Assembly: GCA_002344345.1 (NCBI GenBank)
Contig: DDTL01000055.1
Span: forward strand, 1 to 29,093
Length of the DNA: 29,093 nucleotides
From: Saprospiraceae bacterium UBA2365
Lineage (GTDB): Bacteria > Bacteroidota > Bacteroidia > Chitinophagales > Saprospiraceae
Reading direction: 5' to 3'
Shown: piece after piece, positions 25,051 through 29,093 of the stretch
Layout of the letters: every line of letters begins with the position of its first letter
Position numbering within the stretch: the stretch's first letter is position 1
Notes under the pieces: generated by a model
The model's database searches: none
What the model was told of the DNA's origin: nothing
What the model saw: only the letters and a program-made list of their open reading frames with translations
Made by a program: the position numbers and the translations under genes

Positions 25051-25084
25051 TTGATCAACAATGCCACAAAATGATTTAGATTTG
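25051..25084 (+). promoter_or_regulatory. Probable promoter of the second M16 gene
   Basis: TTG at 25051-25053, 23 bases, TAGATTTG at 25077-25084. The spacing is at the long end for Bacteroidota. The ATG follows 44 bases later. Confidence 0.45.
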
Positions 25085-25128
25085 CAATGGCGTGCTCTTT
25101 TTTTATCAGTTGAAAAATTATTACTTCG

Positions 25129-28089
25129 ATGAAAACATCTTCAAATTTTTTTACACTCCTGTTCATTTTGGTTTTATCCACGACACAAGCTCTGGCTCAG
25201 ACCACCTACAAAACCATCACAAAAACATCCAGTGATGGTAAATATACCTATCAGACCGTTGAGGGTGATCCTACCCAAACCCGCTTTTATACATTGAAAA
25301 ATGGTCTTACGTTAATACTTCACGAAAACCGTACTGAACCGCGGATCATGGCTTTGATCACTACAAAAGCCGGTGGCAAAAACGACCCTGCCACAAACAC
25401 TGGCTTGGCACATTACCTGGAACATCTGCTTTTTAAGGGAACGGACCAACTCGGAACTGCTGATTACGAAACAGAAAAGGGGTATCTTCAGCAAATTGAG
25501 GCGCTTTATGAAGTATATAATAAAACAACTGATGAATCAGACAGAACGACAATTTATCATCAGATTGACTCTATATCCGGCCTCGCTGCAAAATACGCCA
25601 TTCCAAATGAATATGACAAGGCGATGGCTGAAATTGGTTCCAATATGACCAATGCCTTCACCTCTTTTGAAATGACTGCCTACATGGAAAATTTCCCGTC
25701 AAACAACCTGGAAAAATACCTGATGGTACAGGATGAACGATTTGAAGACCCCGTTTTCAGACTGTTCCATACTGAACTGGAAACCGTTTATGAGGAGAAG
25801 AACATTTCTCTTGACGATGGAGGCAGCAAGGTTTTTGATGCGATTTTTGCAGGTCTTTTCAAAAATCATCCTTATGGGACACAAACCATTTTAGGCACGG
25901 TGGATCATCTTAAAAATCCTTCTATACAAAATATTCGCAATTTTTTCAACCAATACTATGTTCCTAACAATATGGCTGTGATCCTGTCGGGCGATCTTGA
26001 TTATGAAACTTCTGTTAGTATGGTTGACCAATATTTCGGAGATTGGAAACCTGGCCAGATACCTGATTTTAAGTTTATTCCTGAAAATGAGTTGCTCGCC
26101 CCGGAAGAGTTCCATGTGATGAGTCCGGATGAGGAAAGCGTTGCCATAGGTTTCAGAATGCCGGACAAAAACCATCCGGATGCGTTGGTCGCCGAATTGA
26201 CCAGCGCTTTATTGTACAACGGAAAAACAGGTTTGATCGATAAAAATCTGGTTCAGGCTCAAATGGTACTCGATGCTTATGGATTTGATTACCTGCTCAA
26301 AGATTATGGCTTGATGTATTTTGGCGGAAGTCCGCTGGAAGGACAATCTTTAACGGATGTAAAAAAACTGATCCTTGATCAGATAAACCTGCTCAGATCA
26401 GGCAATTTTGACGATGACCTGATACTCGCAACGGTCAACAATCTAAAAGTAAATACCGTCTATGAACAAGACAATGCAGTCAATATGGCTTTCACGCTCA
26501 ACGATCTGTTCTCAACCGGTACCAGTTGGCAGGATTATTTGCTCAGGGCGGATAAAATGTCCATGCTGAGCAAAAAAGAAGTCGTGGAATTTGCCAATAA
26601 GTGGTTTAAATCCAATTATATAGCCGTCTATAAAGAAACAGGTTCTGATAATACTATCCAAAAAATTCAAAAACCACAGATCACACCCATCGAAATAAAC
26701 CGAAGTTCTGTTTCAGCATTCCTGAATAAAATCAAAAAAACTCCATCTAAGCAATTACAGCCTGTATTTATTGATTATCAGAAAGATATACAATTTGGAA
26801 GCCGTCATCGCGATGTGCCGATCTGGTTGGTACCCAATAAAAAGAATCAGTTGTTTGCATTCTCCTGTGTTTTTGATATGGGAAGCTACCACGATCAGAA
26901 ACTTCCTGTTGCGCTGGAATACCTCAATTATATTGGCAGTGAGCATAAAAGTCTGGAGCAGATCAATAAAGAATTGTACAAACTGGCAGTAAATTACAAA
27001 ATTTATGCAACGACTGAACAGGTATACATCAGTCTGTCCGGCCTGGAAGAGCATTTTGAAAAAGCGCTGGCCATCATCGATGACCTGATCCGTAATCCGA
27101 AACCAGATCAGGAAGCTCTGAATAAACTTGTAGATTCCATGATCAAGGAAAGAATGGATAACACGCTCAACAAGGACATCATTTTCCGGAATGCGTTGAG
27201 CAATTATGCTGACTATGGCCCGATCAATCCATTTAACCAGGTGATCAGCAATGAAGACCTCAGAAAAATTCAGGCTTCAGAATTGACCCAACTTGTCAAA
27301 TCTCTTTTCACATACAAGCATAAAGTATTCTATTTTGGCCCCAGAACCATGGAAGACCTCAGTCAGTACCTTCGTAAAACTTATGGATTGAAATCCAGAT
27401 TGAATGGATATCCTCAGCCGAGACAATTTCCTAAAATCTCTCCTCAAGAAAACACAGTTTATTTTGTGGACTACGATATGGTTCAGACTGAAATTGGTTT
27501 CCAACGTTGGGACGAGCCTTTTGATCCGGGAAGAATGCCGATCATTTCCGCTTTCAACGAATACTATGGCGGTGGCATGTCATCCATCGTCTTTCAGGAG
27601 ATCCGTGAAGCCAAAGCTCTGGCGTATTCAACCTACGGATTTTATTCCAATCCGGCAAAAAAAGAAGATCCCTATAAGGCTGGTTTTTATGTCGGAACCC
27701 AGTCTGATAAACTGACAGAAGCTTTTGATGCGATGATCACCCTGATAGAAGATATGCCTGAAGCCGAACAAAACTGGAATGTCTGCAAACAGTTGATACA
27801 GCAAAATATCGAAGCCAACAGGATCACCAAAAACAGCATTCTGTACAATTACCAGTCTGCGCTCAGGCTTGGTTTCAACCATGATTACAGAAAAGATATT
27901 TATGAACAGACATCCGGGATCAGTCTGATGGACATAAAACATTTCCATAAGGAGCATATGGCCAATAAAAAATGGAACATCCGGGTGATCGGATCCAAGG
28001 CAAAACTCAATTTTGAATCATTGTCAAAGTATGGTAAAGTCGTAGAACTGAGTCTCGAAGATGTTTTTGGGTATAAAATTGAAAAATGA
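25129..28089 (+). CDS. M16 family zinc peptidase, second paralogue
   Basis: A 986-residue secreted two-lobed M16 peptidase. The signal peptide ends at ALAQ (residue 24). HYLEH at 95-99 is the inverted zinc motif, with the distal Glu in LETVYEEKN near 216-224. The second lobe (from about 540) lacks zinc ligands but has YGGGMSSIVFQEIREAKALAYSTYG. It is collinear over its whole length with the M16 protein at 8861-11779, so the two arose by duplication, though divergence is considerable. Expected role: oligopeptide degradation outside the cytoplasm. The stop codon overlaps the esterase start (ATGA), so the two are translationally coupled. Confidence 0.93.
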   Translation: MKTSSNFFTLLFILVLSTTQALAQTTYKTITKTSSDGKYTYQTVEGDPTQTRFYTLKNGLTLILHENRTEPRIMALITTKAGGKNDPATNTGLAHYLEHLLFKGTDQLGTADYETEKGYLQQIEALYEVYNKTTDESDRTTIYHQIDSISGLAAKYAIPNEYDKAMAEIGSNMTNAFTSFEMTAYMENFPSNNLEKYLMVQDERFEDPVFRLFHTELETVYEEKNISLDDGGSKVFDAIFAGLFKNHPYGTQTILGTVDHLKNPSIQNIRNFFNQYYVPNNMAVILSGDLDYETSVSMVDQYFGDWKPGQIPDFKFIPENELLAPEEFHVMSPDEESVAIGFRMPDKNHPDALVAELTSALLYNGKTGLIDKNLVQAQMVLDAYGFDYLLKDYGLMYFGGSPLEGQSLTDVKKLILDQINLLRSGNFDDDLILATVNNLKVNTVYEQDNAVNMAFTLNDLFSTGTSWQDYLLRADKMSMLSKKEVVEFANKWFKSNYIAVYKETGSDNTIQKIQKPQITPIEINRSSVSAFLNKIKKTPSKQLQPVFIDYQKDIQFGSRHRDVPIWLVPNKKNQLFAFSCVFDMGSYHDQKLPVALEYLNYIGSEHKSLEQINKELYKLAVNYKIYATTEQVYISLSGLEEHFEKALAIIDDLIRNPKPDQEALNKLVDSMIKERMDNTLNKDIIFRNALSNYADYGPINPFNQVISNEDLRKIQASELTQLVKSLFTYKHKVFYFGPRTMEDLSQYLRKTYGLKSRLNGYPQPRQFPKISPQENTVYFVDYDMVQTEIGFQRWDEPFDPGRMPIISAFNEYYGGGMSSIVFQEIREAKALAYSTYGFYSNPAKKEDPYKAGFYVGTQSDKLTEAFDAMITLIEDMPEAEQNWNVCKQLIQQNIEANRITKNSILYNYQSALRLGFNHDYRKDIYEQTSGISLMDIKHFHKEHMANKKWNIRVIGSKAKLNFESLSKYGKVVELSLEDVFGYKIEK

Positions 28090-28862
28090 TTGATATGAGA
28101 AGTATTGGCTTTATCATTTTGGCAGGAATAATTTTAGGGGTAATTACTGGATGTTTAACCGGCAAAAAAGCTGTCTCAAGTCCTCAGGTTTTTATCGCTT
28201 CATCCGGATTGGAATTGCCTTACCAGATATATTTTCCAAAATCGGATGTCAAAAATAAATTGCCGCTTTTCATCTGGCTGCATGGAATGGGCGAACGGGG
28301 AAATGACAATATCAACCAGTTGAAACATGTTGTACCCTTTGTGATCTCTGATTCTGTTCAGCGGAAATTCCCATGCATCGTTGCTGCTCCGCAATGTCCC
28401 GATGATGATTATTGGGCTTCTTTGAATAGCAAAGACTGGGAAAAAGGCCGTCAAGCTGATGCAACCAGACCTATGAAGGCTGTCATGGAATGGATCGCTG
28501 AATTGGCCAAAGATCCCAGGGTTGATCCATCAAGAATTTATGTTGGTGGTTTGTCCATGGGTGGATATGGCACACTGGACCTTATTAGCAGAAAGCCTGA
28601 ATGGTTTGCTGCTGCAATACCGGTTTGTGGAGGGATCGATGTCTCAAGAGCCACAACTTTCAAAAATGTTCCTTTGTGGATCTTTCACGGGGCCAAAGAT
28701 CCGGTGGTTCCTGTAAAACTATCCCGGGATCTGGTTAAAGCCCTTGAACAAGCAGGTGCAAAACCAATTTATACTGAATATCCTGAAGGAGGCCACGATG
28801 TCTGGAACGCTGCCATCCGGGAAAAAGGACTGATGGAATGGATGTTCAGCCAGACCTTATAG
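28086..28862 (+). CDS. Alpha/beta-hydrolase lipoprotein, carboxylesterase / prolyl oligopeptidase-like
   Basis: A 258-residue lipoprotein with the lipidated Cys at residue 23 (GVITGC). An alpha/beta-hydrolase domain follows: LFIWLHGMGERG provides the oxyanion-hole region, GLSMGGYG carries the nucleophile Ser157, GAKDPVVP the Asp205, and GGHDVW the His237. This is the pattern of single-domain PHB-depolymerase/feruloyl-esterase/'prolyl oligopeptidase family' lipoproteins. Substrate is not clear: an ester or short peptide. ATGA overlap with the M16 gene indicates an operon. A second ATG at 28095 is a possible start. Confidence 0.87.
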   Translation: MIDMRSIGFIILAGIILGVITGCLTGKKAVSSPQVFIASSGLELPYQIYFPKSDVKNKLPLFIWLHGMGERGNDNINQLKHVVPFVISDSVQRKFPCIVAAPQCPDDDYWASLNSKDWEKGRQADATRPMKAVMEWIAELAKDPRVDPSRIYVGGLSMGGYGTLDLISRKPEWFAAAIPVCGGIDVSRATTFKNVPLWIFHGAKDPVVPVKLSRDLVKALEQAGAKPIYTEYPEGGHDVWNAAIREKGLMEWMFSQTL

Positions 28863-28955
28863 GTTTTTGAAATCCTGCTTTTTAGGTATAAAATCCTGTA
28901 AGTTCATATACGAAAACAAACAATAAACAATTACTTCAAGAATATTTTGAATTCA

Positions 28956-28986
28956 TTGTCAAAACTTTATGTATAAATTAGCTTTG
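28956..28986 (+). promoter_or_regulatory. Bacteroidota-type promoter facing repeat copy 4
   Basis: TTG at 28956-28958, 20 bases, TAGCTTTG at 28979-28986. No open frame follows within the window; the next feature is the repeat at 29056. It may serve a gene beyond the window or transcribe the repeat. Confidence 0.5.
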
Positions 28987-29055
28987 TAATTTATTTTTTG
29001 GAAACGCAAAATTTACCACTTATGTAATTGATGTTTTCACTTTTAAAAATCAAAG

Positions 29056-29093
29056 TTGAGTCTACTCCAAAAAGTCTTTGCCCTCTAAATCCC
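29056..29093 (+). repeat. Foldback repeat, copy 4 (cut by window end)
   Basis: TTGAGTCTACTCCAAAAAGT followed by CTTTGCCCTCTAAATCCC matches the left end of copies 2 and 3. The rest lies outside the window, so length and module number are unknown. Confidence 0.85.

Larger units (their letters stand above)
24606..25128. other. Intergenic region with a foldback repeat and promoter
   Basis: 523 bases between the nucleotidase and the second M16 gene. It holds repeat copy 3 (24685-24928) and the promoter at 25051-25084. The remainder is AT-rich, and I see no gene in it. Confidence 0.6.

Overview
The window looks like chromosomal DNA of a Bacteroidota bacterium. A Saprospiria-like or other environmental lineage is my guess, not something the sequence proves. 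The evidence is a secreted peptidase with a C-terminal type IX secretion sorting domain, a DUF5916 outer-membrane barrel protein, MopE-type Cys/Asp motifs in a large Asn/Gly-rich secreted protein, and several promoters of the Bacteroidota form TTG-N18-23-TAnnTTTG.

Layout. 1-5400 (+): a foldback repeat, a large secreted protein (413-3244), then an SPFH membrane protein, a small ribbon-helix-helix protein and a GPP34-like protein. 5397-15733 (-): a DUF5916 protein, a short-chain dehydrogenase, an M16 zinc peptidase, and a tight run M1 aminopeptidase -> YjjX-type NTPase -> DUF2130 protein. 16086-19714: a toxin-antitoxin-rich stretch with a decayed ParE-type pair, hicB-hicA, a RelE-type pair whose toxin is frameshifted, and a DUF4160/DUF2442 pair; a D-cysteine desulfhydrase-like gene sits among them. 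19774-22359 (-): a stand-alone SNF2-family helicase. 22941-28862 (+): a 5'-nucleotidase lipoprotein, a second M16 peptidase paralogous to the first, and an overlapping esterase lipoprotein.

The most unusual signal is non-coding. A foldback repeat occurs four times (1-193 reversed, 22467-22617, 24685-24928, and 29056 to the window end). It has terminal inverted repeats, a 21-23 bp inner stem, and in two copies a 25-bp hairpin-forming module. The module is in tandem in one arm (two or three units) and present once in the opposite orientation in the loop; the shortest copy has none. The elements lie only between genes, and the window is cut inside a copy at both ends.

Much of the protein content is cell-envelope or extracellular: three zinc metallopeptidases, a nucleotidase, an esterase, an outer-membrane barrel and a secreted repeat protein fit a life of scavenging peptides and nucleotides. 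The toxin-antitoxin stretch shows gene decay in progress, with in-frame stops and a homopolymer frameshift. I saw no tRNA, rRNA, CRISPR array or transposase.
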